Shown here one piece after another: positions 9,708 through 20,302 of a stretch of 64,000 bases of DNA; the first letter of the stretch is position 1, and every line of letters begins with the position of its first letter. The notes under the pieces were generated by a model. It ran no database searches. It was not told where the DNA came from and saw only the letters and a program-made list of their open reading frames with translations. Both the position numbers and the translations under genes were made by a program. Origin of the DNA: Sphaerulina vaccinii (lineage: Eukaryota > Ascomycota > Dothideomycetes > Mycosphaerellales > Mycosphaerellaceae); contig JAKUDP010000009.1 of NCBI GenBank assembly GCA_022570795.1, positions 1,837,972 to 1,901,971 on the forward strand. Reading direction: 5' to 3'.

Positions 9708-10571
9708 TGTTTACAGACAAAAAGAACAGAGCAGAGACAGAGACAGATGGAGGTGCGCCAAGAAGATTTTGCCAAGGCAGTCGCGTTCTCCATTGTCCAT
9801 TTCCACCTCATTCAACCTCATTACACTTTCACACGCGTCTTTACGCGTCAAATGCAGCAATCCCGCTGGTTACACGTGACGGGATCCTGCTGGCGCGATG
9901 TGATCAGCAGGACAGCTGAGACGTCACGTCTGGCTGTATTGGCAAGCCATGTACCTATACTGCTCAAGCTTCTTCGAACTCACAAATCAGACCCCCGCAA
10001 ACGAGAAACCGGAATCGATGCTGTGCTCGAGAGCTGTACCGAAGATCAAGAACCACCTACGTCTACCTCACTAACCCGACCACGTCTTACTCGCTCGCGG
10101 CACCTGCCTTCCATGATCGAGGAAAGCGTGCCTTGTCGGCTGTATGGAAGCTTCTCTACGCTCTCTGTAGCGATGCGATAGTCTACGCATTCGCTTGTGC
10201 TCTCTACTGGATGATGGTAGGTAATCTGGAATGACAGATAGGTCTGCGGCCTTCATCGACGGATCACCTTAAAGCCAGACAGCGCCGCCTCTATGCAAAA
10301 CGAGTCATGAACTTTTGTTGCACTGCGAAGACTCGAGCGCCATACGAAGAGGTTGATCCTTTTTGCAGAACGGCCTCGATGCGGGTGCCTCGTGCATGAG
10401 CTTTGTATCCCCGCTCGCGGCTTTAAGTGCCCTGACCAGAAAGGTGCAACGCGACGTGATATATAGGTAGATGCTCAGAGGCTCAATTGGCAGGCTATCT
10501 GATCGCAGATCTACTGACGATATACTCACATTAGTTTCTTTGCTCAACTTTTGCTTTACCATAAACTCACC
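9708..10571. promoter_or_regulatory. Intergenic region and GMC oxidoreductase promoter
   Basis: 864 bp between two plus-strand genes. Open frames here look like chance. A TATA-like GATATATAGG lies at about 10458-10467, some 105 bp before the GMC start codon, and a CACGTG E-box palindrome lies near 9873. The CCTGCT...AGCAGG pair near 9886-9914 could form a small hairpin. Confidence 0.45.
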
Positions 10572-12500
10572 ATGGCTGAGACGTTCGACTACATTGTCGT
10601 AGGAGGAGGCACCTGCGGGCCCGTAGTTGCAGGCAGATTGTCTGAGCATCCAAACCTGAAAATTCTTATACTTGAGGCTGGAGCAGACAACAAGGACTTA
10701 GACAATGTTCATATGCCAGGAGCGTAAGTCTCACTTTAGGGTCACATACCATCATCATCACTAACGGACTACTTCAAGCTGGACCAAGAACCACTATGGC
10801 CCGACCGACTGGAACATTGTGTCGCCACCACAACCTGGCATGAACGGAAAGGAGTGCAGACTTCCTCGTGGCAGGTTTCTTGGTGGCAGCAGTGGCTCAA
10901 ACGGGACAATCTGCGTTAGAGGCGTTAAGCAGGTAAGTTCTCTTGGGCGCAACCCATTTCAAGATATGATGAAAGATAATAGCTAATGCGTCACAGGACT
11001 ACGACGATTGGGGTTTCCCAGAGTGGAGTGGTGACGAGATGTTCAGAGCAATGAAGAAAGCAGAGACATTTCACCCAAAGAAGTGGTTCCCACATGACGA
11101 GAGCGCACATGGCTACGAAGGACCTTTGCACATTGAGCCTGCTCTACCTCCGATACCTATTGCGGACGCTCTATTCGAGTCTCTCAAGTCCAAAGGCCTG
11201 CCATACATCCCGGACATGTTCAGCTCCGGGGAAGCAGCCAATGGCTGTGGACATGCGATGAGAACAACTTACCAGGGCTGGCGAACCACAGCTGCAGACT
11301 ACATTACCAAGGATAAGATAAGACCAAATGTCACAATTAGATGCGACGTGACTGTTGACAAAGTCTTACTGGAACCAGGCGCAGATGGACAATTGGAGGC
11401 TAAGGGAGCCGAATACCTCGACAGCAGTGGAAACAGAACCAAAGTTCTCGCAAGCAGAGAAGTCATCGTCTCTTCTGGCACCTATTGTACTCCTGCGATT
11501 CTGATGCGATCGGGAATTGGTCCGAAACAGACACTTCAGGAGCTTAACATTCCTGTACTCCTTGATCTTCCAGGCGTTGGACAGAATTTGCAAGACCATC
11601 AGCTCATCTTCACGTATTACGAGGTCAACTCACCAGATCTCACTGATGACGCCAGAGTCAACCACGATTTGCAGGCATACGAAAATGGTCACAAGGAGTG
11701 GAAGACTGGCAAAACAGGCTGGCTTGCCACCTTTCCTTTCGGCGCTTTTGGATTTACTCGCCTCAGTGAGCGCCTCGATGCAGAAAACCCAGAGTGGGCG
11801 GCAATGCCTCGAGAGCCTGGTCGTGATCCTATGGGGCTTACAAAGTCGCAGCCTAACATGGAATTCTGTGAGTAACCACATCCCAAGTAAGAGAGCTTAC
11901 GCTAACGAATTACTAGTCAATACCATCTGTTATGGTGGACCTCCAGAGTACACTGACGTTCCAAAAGAAGGCCAATGGGCTTTCGCTATGTGCTGCTTCC
12001 TGATGGGACAGCAGTCCCGAGGAGAAGTGAAGATCAAGACTCTTGACCCATTCGAACCTCCATTCGTCGACCCACGCTACATGTCCAACAAACGCGACCT
12101 GATCATGCACTCAGAAGGTGTACGCTGGGCCAACGAAGTCGTCATGGAAGGTGCGGGAACCAAACATATCATCAAAGGTGCCTGGCCACCTGGGGCAACC
12201 CATCATCTCAACAAGACCAACGAGGACTGGCAACCACATGTGCAGAAGTATGCTTCTACTTCATATCATCCTGTCGGCACATGCAAGATTGGCCAGAAAA
12301 ATGACCCAACGGCAGTGGTTGATCAGTATCTTCACGTTTATGGCGTCAAGAACTTGAGAGTCGTGGACTGCAGTATTATGCCTTACGTGCACTCTGGCCA
12401 TACCCAAATGCCTGCTTTCGGTATTGCTGAGAAGGCTGCAGAGTACATCTTGCAAGCTGCGAAGGGGCAGACGAATGGTCATACGAATGGTAGTCATTGA
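10572..12500 (+). CDS. GMC-family FAD-dependent alcohol oxidase/dehydrogenase (4 exons)
   Basis: Exons 10572-10723, 10779-10932, 10997-11867 and 11917-12500 give 586 residues; all three introns (55, 64 and 49 bp) have GTAAGT/GTGAGT donors and AG acceptors, two with CTAAC/CTAAT branch points. The N-terminal Rossmann FAD motif is VVGGGTCGP (~9-17); GMC signature 1 is GGSSGSNGT (~86-94) and signature 2 is GTYCTPAILMRSGIGP (~262-277). The C-terminal catalytic histidine sits in SYHPVGTC (~510), with a second His in HSGHTQMPAFGIAEKAA (~551), the arrangement of choline/aryl-alcohol/alcohol oxidase relatives. No signal peptide is present, so it is probably intracellular, unlike secreted aryl-alcohol oxidases. 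The tail QTNGHTNGSH is low-complexity and not a PTS1. It oxidises an alcohol or polyol to an aldehyde with O2 or another acceptor; the substrate is unknown. Confidence 0.93.
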
Positions 12501-12830
12501 GGCAGAAAGAATGAATCTAAGCATAGCTACAATCTCAGCTATGTGCAATCCTTCGCACACCTCAACCCATCACCGAACCTAAACACAGGACTCTCCGTAT
12601 CGAAAGGCACATCCTCATCTTTCCGTGTGGCAATGGAGAACGATTAAAAGTGTCGGTGTTATGCTTGAGCATCATTCGGAGTATAGTAGTGTTTGTGCTG
12701 TCTCAATGCTCAGTTCTTTGACAAATGAAGTTAGCGCGTCCGGCAGAGGTCTGAGAATCTCACCACCTCCTCTTCTCAGCTTGACTCGCGTCTTGATCAG
12801 ACCGCAGGTCTATACTACCTAGAAATACGA
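12501..12830. other. Intergenic, 3' flank of GMC gene
   Basis: 330 bp of ordinary base composition with no gene. At 12832-12851 there is a short hairpin (ACTTTTTG / CAAAAAGT), immediately before the composition flips to AT-rich. Confidence 0.45.
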
Positions 12831-12839
12831 ACTTTTTGC

Positions 12840-14480
12840 CTTAGCAAAAAGTGAGTCTCTTATTAGTCGTGAAAAAAGTAGCTATTAGGTAACTTCGAGT
12901 TCTAGTATATTAGCGCTTTTTTCTTTTTATATATATTATAGTTATAAATACTAAACTATTATACTTACTATTATACTTCTTATTATACTAGCCTACTATA
13001 GGCGCAAAGAAAAGGCTCTATATAATAGCTACTAGAGATAAAGGCTAACTATAAAATATTATATCTAGATAGAATTACTAAAAATATATACTTACTATAA
13101 CTAAAAATAGCTACTTTTAGTATTTATTAAAAGAAAGAATAAGCTTAAATAGTATTAACTATATTATAATATTTATACTAGAAAGAAAAAAGTATAAAAG
13201 TAAGCTAAAGTAGGTCTAGCTAAAATAGGCCTAATAAGTAAGAAGTAAGAAGTATATATAGAGTCTAGACTATAATAATAATAATAATAATAGATAGAGT
13301 AAATTCTAATACTCTATATCTAAAAATACTATATATTATTTCTACTTATAGAAAGTAAGTTCTATTTATATATAGTATATTATCTATAGTTATAAATATA
13401 TTCTAACTTTTTATATAGAGTAATTACTAAAATTGAAGTAATTAATATACCTAGCTTTAATAAAAATAATAACTTGCGCCTACTCTATAAGCTTAGTATT
13501 AGCCTATATCTAATAGCTTAGATAAATATTAATCTAGCTAGTTTAGATAAAAAGAAGAAAAAAAGTTCTATACTAATAATAAGTAGATTAAGCTAAATAT
13601 CTACTATTATACCTATAAAAATATAGAAGAGCTAGAAGAGAAAGTATCTAATAAGTACTTATATTAATAGATCTATAAGCCTCTAGTATTACTATATTTT
13701 TTTATAGATAATTATAACTTTAATAAGCCTACTATATTTCTAGAGAATTAGTATTATATTTAGTTATAGTAGAGAAAGCTATATTATATATAATTAAAAA
13801 TATATATATACTATTAAAAGTAATAGTTTAAAATATAGAGAAGTAGCTAATTGTATCTATCTATATTAGTATATATTATATTAAAGTTAATAGAGTATAA
13901 TAGTAATATTTAGGCTATATTATAACTTTCTTATAATAAATACTAGATATTATAATAGTACTACCTTACTTGCCTAGATAGTATAGGCTTATTCTATTTA
14001 AACTAGAGTATAAAATTATTAATCTATATAGAAATAGAATAACTACCTAGTTTAGAAAATTGTTTATAGTCTATTAGAATATAGTACTAGTATATATTTA
14101 TAACTAGTATAGCTATCTATAGTTTTAAATATTAATTTATATTTAGGCCTAGCTTAAGTTTCTCTATTTCTACTATTAGAGCTTTTAAAAACTTAGTATT
14201 ACTATTAAAAACAATCTAGTTAACTAGCTTCCTAAGAACAGACTCGTACTTAACTAGCTTCTCGACTTGCTTTTAATAAGTTACTAAAATCTATTTCTAT
14301 TAAGCTAACTACTATTAAGCTAGCAATTAAGCTAATAACTACCGAGCTAGTAACTAAGTTAGTAGATAGATAATAAAAAAGACAATTCTATTATATATCT
14401 ATATCTCGATAATATATAGTATATCTCGATAATATATAGTATATCTATATAGCTAGTAGTTTTACTATAAGTACTATTCT
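12840..14480. repeat. AT-rich RIP-mutated patch, probably a dead repeat element
   Basis: About 1.65 kb of extremely TpA-rich sequence with few CpA or TpG, no long open frame and abrupt borders on both sides. This is the look of RIP acting on a repeated element. It includes a (TAA)n tract near 13273-13294 and a repeated TATCTCGATAATATATAGTA unit near 14398-14445. The original element could not be identified. Confidence 0.7.
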
Positions 14481-14488
14481 TTAGTCTG

Positions 14489-14859
14489 TTAGCGAAATCT
14501 CTCATCGTATCCGCACTCTGAGCCACAAGACATCTTGTACGATTCCTTCGCCAGCTCTCTCAACCTCTGGCCTACTTTTCCCTTACCGCGATTCTCGAAT
14601 GCTTCTGCTGCGTGTATGGCGCCGTGGATGGCGGTAATGTCAAGGATGCTCTCACGTGGTCCGGATCGAGAATCTCCTTCCAAGGAGTCGAAGTGCCTTT
14701 GTACTCGACCAGTATCTCGTCGGCATTAATGTCGAAACGGCGGTGAGTCATGGCCAAGCCGAAGGTCTTGTCCATCTCGGCGGCGACGAAGAACTCCTGG
14801 AACATGGGAATGAGGGAATCGCCATAGTGCTCGAGGTAGTTTTTCTGGGCGGAGTCCAC
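14489..14859 (-). pseudogene. Remnant of a short fungal hypothetical gene
   Basis: A minus-strand frame from 14859 to 14572 has credible protein composition (for example FFVAAEMDKTFGLAMTHRRF, then ILVEYKGTSTPWKEIL). It has no ATG: an in-frame TAA directly precedes the first usable codon (GTG). Near 14660 a second frame (14683-14489, MEGDSRSGPRES... to DERFR) stays open, suggesting a frameshift or a 48-bp intron (GTGAGA...CGCAG). The FGL...HRxF pattern recalls a family of short uncharacterised fungal proteins; this is from memory and weak. It borders the RIP patch, and the 5' end appears lost at about 14860. Confidence 0.4.
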
Positions 14860-14880
14860 TTACGAGAGCAGAGAGTTTTA

Positions 14881-15115
14881 ATGGAGCGTCAATTGGCCCG
14901 ACAGAAAGAGGAGTCACGGGAGCAAATGGAGCGCCAGTTGGCCTAACAAAAGGAGGAGTCACGCGAGCAAAAGACTATGATGGAGCGGCAGATGACCCAG
15001 CAGAAGGAACAAATGGAGCACCAGCTGACCCAGCAGAAGGAACAAATGGAGCACCAGCTGGCCCAGCAGACTGAGATCATCACGCTCTTGAAAGAAAGAG
15101 AACGAAGTAATTGAC
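14881..15115 (+). pseudogene. Coiled-coil repeat protein pseudogene with premature stop
   Basis: From an ATG at 14881 the frame reads repeated 11-residue units of the type MERQLARQKEE and MEHQLTQQKEQ up to a TGA at 15113-15115. It is broken by TAA at 14943-14945, where the repeat register expects a Gln codon (CAA to TAA, a RIP-type change). The 33-bp unit at about 15000-15065 is nearly exactly duplicated. The Gln/Glu/Arg-rich composition predicts a coiled coil; no function can be given. The same frame is open upstream to 14656 but overlaps the opposite-strand remnant. Confidence 0.5.
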
Positions 15116-15528
15116 GTACTGCCGTCCTAACACGTGGCATGGATGCTGAGACACGTGTTGAACAAGAGTTTTGTAATATCACCTCGTTCAGGAAGTATGG
15201 ACTCCATCGGCTTGGATATGATGAGAAGTATACTCACTTACAACACTGACTTAGGACGGCCTGGCTACGTGCACCACATACAACTGGTAGACCAAGTGTC
15301 GGATTTGAAAGAGACTGATTTTGCTGTCTCGCTCTATACGGGCTTAACAAGCTGAACAACATTCTCCTTCGCACTTTGTAGCTCACTAACGCCGACCAGG
15401 GCCATTTGTACGAAGCTCAGCAGGCCTTGGCCTGAACTCGAAACCGTTTCAGCCGAGGTTGCAGAGATTGCCAGCACTGAACGGCATTCCGTGAAATCGT
15501 CCGCTTTGTAGAAGGGATGCCCAGTTGC

Positions 15529-16575
15529 TTAGGAACTATGTCTATACCACGTACATGCAAATCCAAGTTGCTCGGGGTCGTTGGCGGAAAGCAGGTCGAG
15601 AAGCCCCTGCCTTTCCAAATTCTCACATAATGCCTTGTTCATCAGAAATTCCCTGGTCGGATCACCCCAAGTCAAGTTCCGGCTGTGCTCAATCTGCTGT
15701 TGGCCATATACCATTTCCTGGGTGATCGCCTCGGATTTGCAGCCCAGCAGGAGTGCTTCTGTATCAGTCGCCAGTTCCGCGATCGTGGGATATTTGTTAT
15801 GCCAACATCTGTTGATGATGTCGTCAATGGACGAATCACCAGCCAGGATTGGGAGCTCCATGTGCTGCAGTAGATGGACTATCATAGGTCCGCGTTCTCG
15901 ATGGTCTTCGGTCAGGGTCTGATCCCCATAGACCTCGAAACCGTAATTGATCAAATAGTATATCGAACCGAGGGCGAATTGCTCCGTTCGAGGGCCGAGA
16001 GAGCCGGAAGTTCCGCAACTTCCGTATTCTGCCTCGCTGCTGTTGAGTATCCTTCCGTATGGGGCCATGCAAGCTTCGAACTCTGCTCCAATTTCTGCTG
16101 TACAATCGAAGTCAGAGAGCTTCAACCGGTCACGATCAAGGAGGACATTCTCGGGTCGAAGATCTCCATCCGCGAGATCGAGGGATTCAAGGAAAGTAAC
16201 AGCCTGTATAAGATCGTACATCCACTACTTTCGATGGGCCAGGGGTTCTAGCCTCTTGACACTTGTTACCACCAGATTTTGATGGTCCCGAATCTGATTA
16301 TTCTGTATTCTGGAGTATAGGGAAATATCTGGTGAGGTGGTCAGTCAAGCCCACTATTTGAACGTTGCGGAAGGTCGCACCCCGCATGTATTCGAGGAAT
16401 ATGCCGTTATCCGCCTTGTAGAAACACTGTACCACGAAAGCACAAGGAGGGGAACGGGAGAGGAGATCATATATTCCGAGCTCTTTCCTAAACTGCTCTC
16501 TCTCGAAATCTCCTGATTTTGGGACCTTCACCACAATATGAGGATGAACCTCAAACACATAGGAGATACCTCCTT
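15529..16575 (-). pseudogene. Protein-kinase-like pseudogene (frameshift plus nonsense codons)
   Basis: Two minus-strand frames together span a kinase-like domain. The first (from ~16570 to 16298) contains SYVFEVHPHIVVKVPKSG, a VAIK-like lysine strand, and a hinge-like FLEYMRGATF. The second (to 15529) contains the catalytic loop LADGDLRPENVLLD, where HRD is replaced by ADGD, and LSDFD in place of DFG, then ends GFACTWYRHSS. The frames differ by one base, with the shift near 16310-16320. In the second frame a TAG at 16227-16225 lies just before WMYDLIQAVTFLESL, and a TGA precedes the GGISYVF start. The family resembles lineage-expanded fungal kinases of unknown target. At least three lesions mean it cannot make a full kinase; none of the remaining open segments is likely functional. 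Confidence 0.7.
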
Positions 16576-17816
16576 TTCAGATCCAGTGTACGTCTGGGAA
16601 CTTGTCTTGGAGGCCCATTTCAGCTACTCGATACATTGCTTTATCTCGGTACCTAAAACAATAAAGGCCCGTTTGCGGCTTGCTATATCGATCTATAACG
16701 TCGTTCTCGTCGATATATCGATCCTCGGAGGTGCCAAGATCCAACCGGTGCCAATATTAATTCATCCTCGTATAGATTGAAGGAGTTGCAACCAATTATA
16801 CCTGCGGATGAATTGGTAGTTGATGCTCAATGCAATTCAACCACTTCGATCGGTTGATTGAAATGAGATCACTGCTTGGAGGCCCATCTCAGGAGCAGAG
16901 TCTTATGCGTAGCAGGTGTGATTGGTAATGGTTGGAGTGTAGACGTAGAGTGGTGGAAAATGTTCAAGCTGGAGAGAGGCCGAGTGGATTGGGGGCGGTT
17001 CATCGGGCAGGACCCCCCGTTAAGTGTCTTAAGAAATGCATGCAATTTCGCCAAGCATTCCAGAACATGTGACTAGAATCACATGTCAAAAAATTACACG
17101 TCTGGTGGCCGATCCACCTACAGCATTACTAGTTGCCTCGCAGTCACTAGTTGCTCTGCAGCACTCACAGTCACTAAAATAGTTGCTCCATAGCCGTTGA
17201 ATTAGCGGCGGACGGTTATCGCAGACACCAGAACAACGATCATGTATGGACCTTACTAGGAGAGCGTTGTTGTTGTAGCAAAAAGAAGCTAGCAAGAGCA
17301 AAACAATCGCCTGATATACGCGAGGCTACGATGGGTCATGCAAGCCACATATCTTATGGCTTCCTGCTACTAACGCTTCTCGCTATGTCAAGCATCAGCT
17401 ATACCATTGACTCACCGACTGAGCCATTGAGGCTGGCGATCGCTGAGAATAGGACAATATGAGCTAGTCATTTACTTCCATACCTAGCTTGAATCGACGC
17501 AGCTTACACAGAGCCCTGGCCTTGCAGCAAAACAATTCTATCAAAGCAATTGTAGCTTTCCCTATAAGCTCCTTCGCCTTCGATAGTCTGCGTACGTACG
17601 ATTGAGAAGAATAGTCGCTTTTGGAGATACCTGACTTGCACTCGGCCTTTTGCCTCTGGCGGCTACTGCGTGGAGCTTTTCTTTCCGCCTGCAGCGAGGC
17701 TGAGGTTCAGGTCACCCATCGGGACATTTATTTTAGGACCAATCAGAGACTCACGTTTTGCCAAGGTAAAAAGTTCGTATTTGGAGCTGTATAGACCTGG
17801 CGGTCTGATTATCGTG
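16576..17816. other. Gene-free stretch between kinase pseudogene and MFS gene
   Basis: About 1.24 kb with only short chance frames. Short direct repeats (CAGTCACTA and TAGTTGC variants) recur at 17120-17190. It contains the 3' end of the MFS transcription unit. No recognised RNA gene or transposon end was seen. Confidence 0.4.
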
Positions 17817-19418
17817 CTATCGCTCGCTATCACGCAACTTCAAAAATTCTTGATACCTACTATACGTCCATCTCCTGCATCTCTTCCCATACACCTGCAT
17901 TGGAATCGTCGTCAAGTGGAACAACAAAGACAAAACTCCAATCGCGATGAAAGTGCCCGCTACACCACTCGCATCGATCCAACGACTCGCTACAAAGGTA
18001 AACACGCAAGCCATGGTGTTGTTAATAACTGCCACACCAACCATTCCTTCAAGGACTATGTCCGGATAGGCATCCATCAAATACGACATGGAAATATCAC
18101 CAGCGCACCCGAAACCAAAGCCCGTCATAGTTAGGCCAATATATGTCCCAGGCCAATTCCACGCTTGGGAAGATCCAATGCCGAAAAGCATTAATCCCGC
18201 GGGATTCATGATTGCAGAGAGATACATCAACCACAGGCGATCTTCCGCTTCAGAAATCCCGCCTCGTTTCTTCGCTCGCCAGGCTACGAAAATGTCAGAT
18301 AACCAGCCGCCGTAGATGCAGCCGATTGTCGCGCCAATAAGGGTAGGAACGTTCATAATTGCGACGGCTTGGTTGCTATAGTTCCACGGTGGGCCGTAGT
18401 ACTTGTCATCTTCGACTGTAAGGTAGAAGGTCAGCCAGGAGTCTTGGGCCCCCCATTGCAGTCCGGAGTAGAAGACAGCGGGAAAGGTGAAAACGCGGAG
18501 GGTAAGCCAGAGGCGGTGGCAATACTGCTTGAATCCGATGCCGATTAGGTTCGGGGCTGGCGTAATAAGTGCGATGCGTTCTCTGTAGGATTTTTGGCAG
18601 TCCATGCTGAAAGGAGTACGGTCGTTGTAGTTATTAGCGTCGAGTCGATCGGTCACGTCCTCTACTGTATACTTCTCGCCCGGGAGCACCGCGACTGATG
18701 GACGAGGCTCATGCACGCCTAAAATGACATCCCGCTGGAAAGCTGTCTCTTCTAGACCAAAGTAGAAGACAACCAACGAGCATCCGCAAACGATAGCGCC
18801 CGTCCAACCCACCCATCGCCAGCTATGATTAGCGATATATCCTGCAACTAGTGGCCCTAGGAATGTACCAACCGATGTAGCCAAGATGTACAGTCCTAAG
18901 ACAGTCCCACGCTGATGCTGGAAGAACAAGTCCGAGAGCGAGAGCTGCGCTAAAGCTTCTGCGCAACTTTCCGATGCGCCTACGAACATCTGATTCCATA
19001 TCGAATCTTGCACTCCCTGGACCCGAGCAAACCAGATCGACCCGGCCATACCGAAACACAGGCAGACGAGATACTGAATCCGTCGACCGTACAGCCTAGG
19101 CATAGGAGAAGCTAGTAGACACCAGGATCCGATCGCTGCGAACAGGACTCCGGCGGCTGTATTTGCTACGTCGTAGGAAATTCCTAGCTCGTCCAGCATT
19201 CCATCGGCAGCGGCTCCGGCATCGTTGGTAATTGCGGCTGTCATGGCTGTAATGAAGAGGACGAGGGTAGCGTGCCAGTATTTTCGCGGTGGTGACCAGT
19301 TAATGGGGTCATTGCAGCTGTTGGTTGGGGATGGTTGTAGGATGATTTCTTCGGCGGATTCGCCTGGAACGAACAGTTGGATGGTTCCCGGGAGGAAGTG
19401 ACCGCCGGGCTCGGCCAT
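17817..19418 (-). CDS. MFS transporter, DHA1/Hol1-like
   Basis: Single-exon gene of 533 residues. After a cytoplasmic N-terminus (to ~45, with NDPINWSPPRKYW, typical of fungal DHA1 porters) there are two sets of about six hydrophobic segments separated by a ~90-residue central loop (about 230-320). Loop 2-3 carries PRLYGRR, corresponding to the MFS GxLxDRxGRR motif, and TM5 carries GTFLGPLVAGYIANHSWRWVGW, the antiporter-type motif C with its following WRW. These features place it in the Hol1-like group of drug:H+ antiporter-type MFS proteins; yeast Hol1 is a polyamine/cation transporter at the plasma membrane. Polyamine transport here is inferred from that and from the divergent neighbour, a polyamine-oxidase-like enzyme. 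The gene is intact although the genes to its left are broken. Confidence 0.92.
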   Translation of the reverse strand: MAEPGGHFLPGTIQLFVPGESAEEIILQPSPTNSCNDPINWSPPRKYWHATLVLFITAMTAAITNDAGAAADGMLDELGISYDVANTAAGVLFAAIGSWCLLASPMPRLYGRRIQYLVCLCFGMAGSIWFARVQGVQDSIWNQMFVGASESCAEALAQLSLSDLFFQHQRGTVLGLYILATSVGTFLGPLVAGYIANHSWRWVGWTGAIVCGCSLVVFYFGLEETAFQRDVILGVHEPRPSVAVLPGEKYTVEDVTDRLDANNYNDRTPFSMDCQKSYRERIALITPAPNLIGIGFKQYCHRLWLTLRVFTFPAVFYSGLQWGAQDSWLTFYLTVEDDKYYGPPWNYSNQAVAIMNVPTLIGATIGCIYGGWLSDIFVAWRAKKRGGISEAEDRLWLMYLSAIMNPAGLMLFGIGSSQAWNWPGTYIGLTMTGFGFGCAGDISMSYLMDAYPDIVLEGMVGVAVINNTMACVFTFVASRWIDASGVAGTFIAIGVLSLLFHLTTIPMQVYGKRCRRWTYSRYQEFLKLRDSER

Positions 19419-19737
19419 GATGATTCCCTTGAGACTTCATCATGTCCGTCGATACAGTAACGACTATTTATCCTATCGCGACAGACGACAAGCCTTTCAA
19501 GGCCCGGGCTCACGTGGCAGTGGCTCGCGCAAGATGTCGCTATTAGGTAGGTGTTGGACATGTAGTACTGTACCTACTACCTCCTCTCGAGCTCCCGTCG
19601 CTTGCCATAGACATGTCATAAACATAGACATGACATGGGTCGACAACGCATTTCGTTATCTATAGTTCGTTATCTCGAGATGCGCAACTGCTCGCGCAAA
19701 GCATGTCTGAAACCCAATTCATAGTGCTCAGCAATGT

Positions 19738-19883
19738 AACGTAGACAAGGAGGAAGTCGCTCAGTGTGGAAGTCGCTAGCGCTCTTTTCAATCCGTGCAT
19801 CGAGCAGCAGAATCTGACTATCCCCGGCTAGCCCGTAGGCGCTAACGACTTCCACACTGAGCGACTTACTCCTTGTCTACGTT
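19738..19883. repeat. 146-bp inverted-repeat element (MITE-like)
   Basis: The arms at 19738-19782 and 19839-19883 are inverted copies, 43 of 45 positions matching, around a 56-bp centre. Both begin AACGTAGACAAGGAG at the outside. No clear target duplication flanks it. Transcripts from either side would form a long hairpin. Confidence 0.75.
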
Positions 19884-20268
19884 AGGCAAGGTGGCAAGGA
19901 GAATGCATTTGCATCGGATGACCGACAGGCAGATTCGGTCTCGGAAGCACATGCTCAATCAAGACTAGGTCACATCGCTCACTGCCTGACTGGACTGACT
20001 GGACTGGCTGACAGCTAGACAGGGGTGGCCACAGGTGGCTGGCTTATGGCCTCAGTGGCCATGTGTGTATAAACAGTGGACTGGTGGCCCCCATCTCTAC
20101 CCATACTGACAGCACAGCACACCTGCTCTTCATCTTATCAACTCACCTCATCACCTGACCTCAGCTCTGCTCGTCAGCTTCTCCTCCCTCCTTCCTGCCT
20201 GCTCTCTCATCTCAACTCGCCCACTGCGATTGCGAAAAGCAACCGTACCAAGTCATACTCTCTTTAAT

Positions 20269-20298
20269 ACACACACACAGACACACACACGCACGCAC
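20269..20298. repeat. AC-dinucleotide microsatellite
   Basis: An imperfect (AC)n tract interrupted by AG and GC pairs, ending 4 bp before the amine oxidase start codon, so it lies in the promoter or 5' leader. Confidence 0.9.
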
Positions 20299-20302
20299 TT
20301 GA

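Larger units (their letters stand above)
19419..20302. promoter_or_regulatory. Shared upstream region of MFS transporter and amine oxidase
   Basis: 884 bp between divergent starts. The right half is CT-rich (20080-20250), as in fungal 5' leaders. An AC-repeat microsatellite at 20269-20298 sits just before the oxidase ATG, and TATAAACA at about 20067 could serve as a TATA element. The left part holds the 146-bp inverted-repeat element listed separately. Confidence 0.5.

Noticed and set aside
9747..10181. 144-residue plus frame
   Set aside because: Intergenic and low-quality composition, no motif; lies in the promoter region of the GMC gene.
16869..17076. Mirrored short frames on both strands
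   Set aside because: Chance frames next to the kinase pseudogene, without homology signal.
19670..19855. 61-residue minus frame across the inverted repeat
   Set aside because: Starts at GTG inside the right arm and has no ATG; an accident of the repeat.
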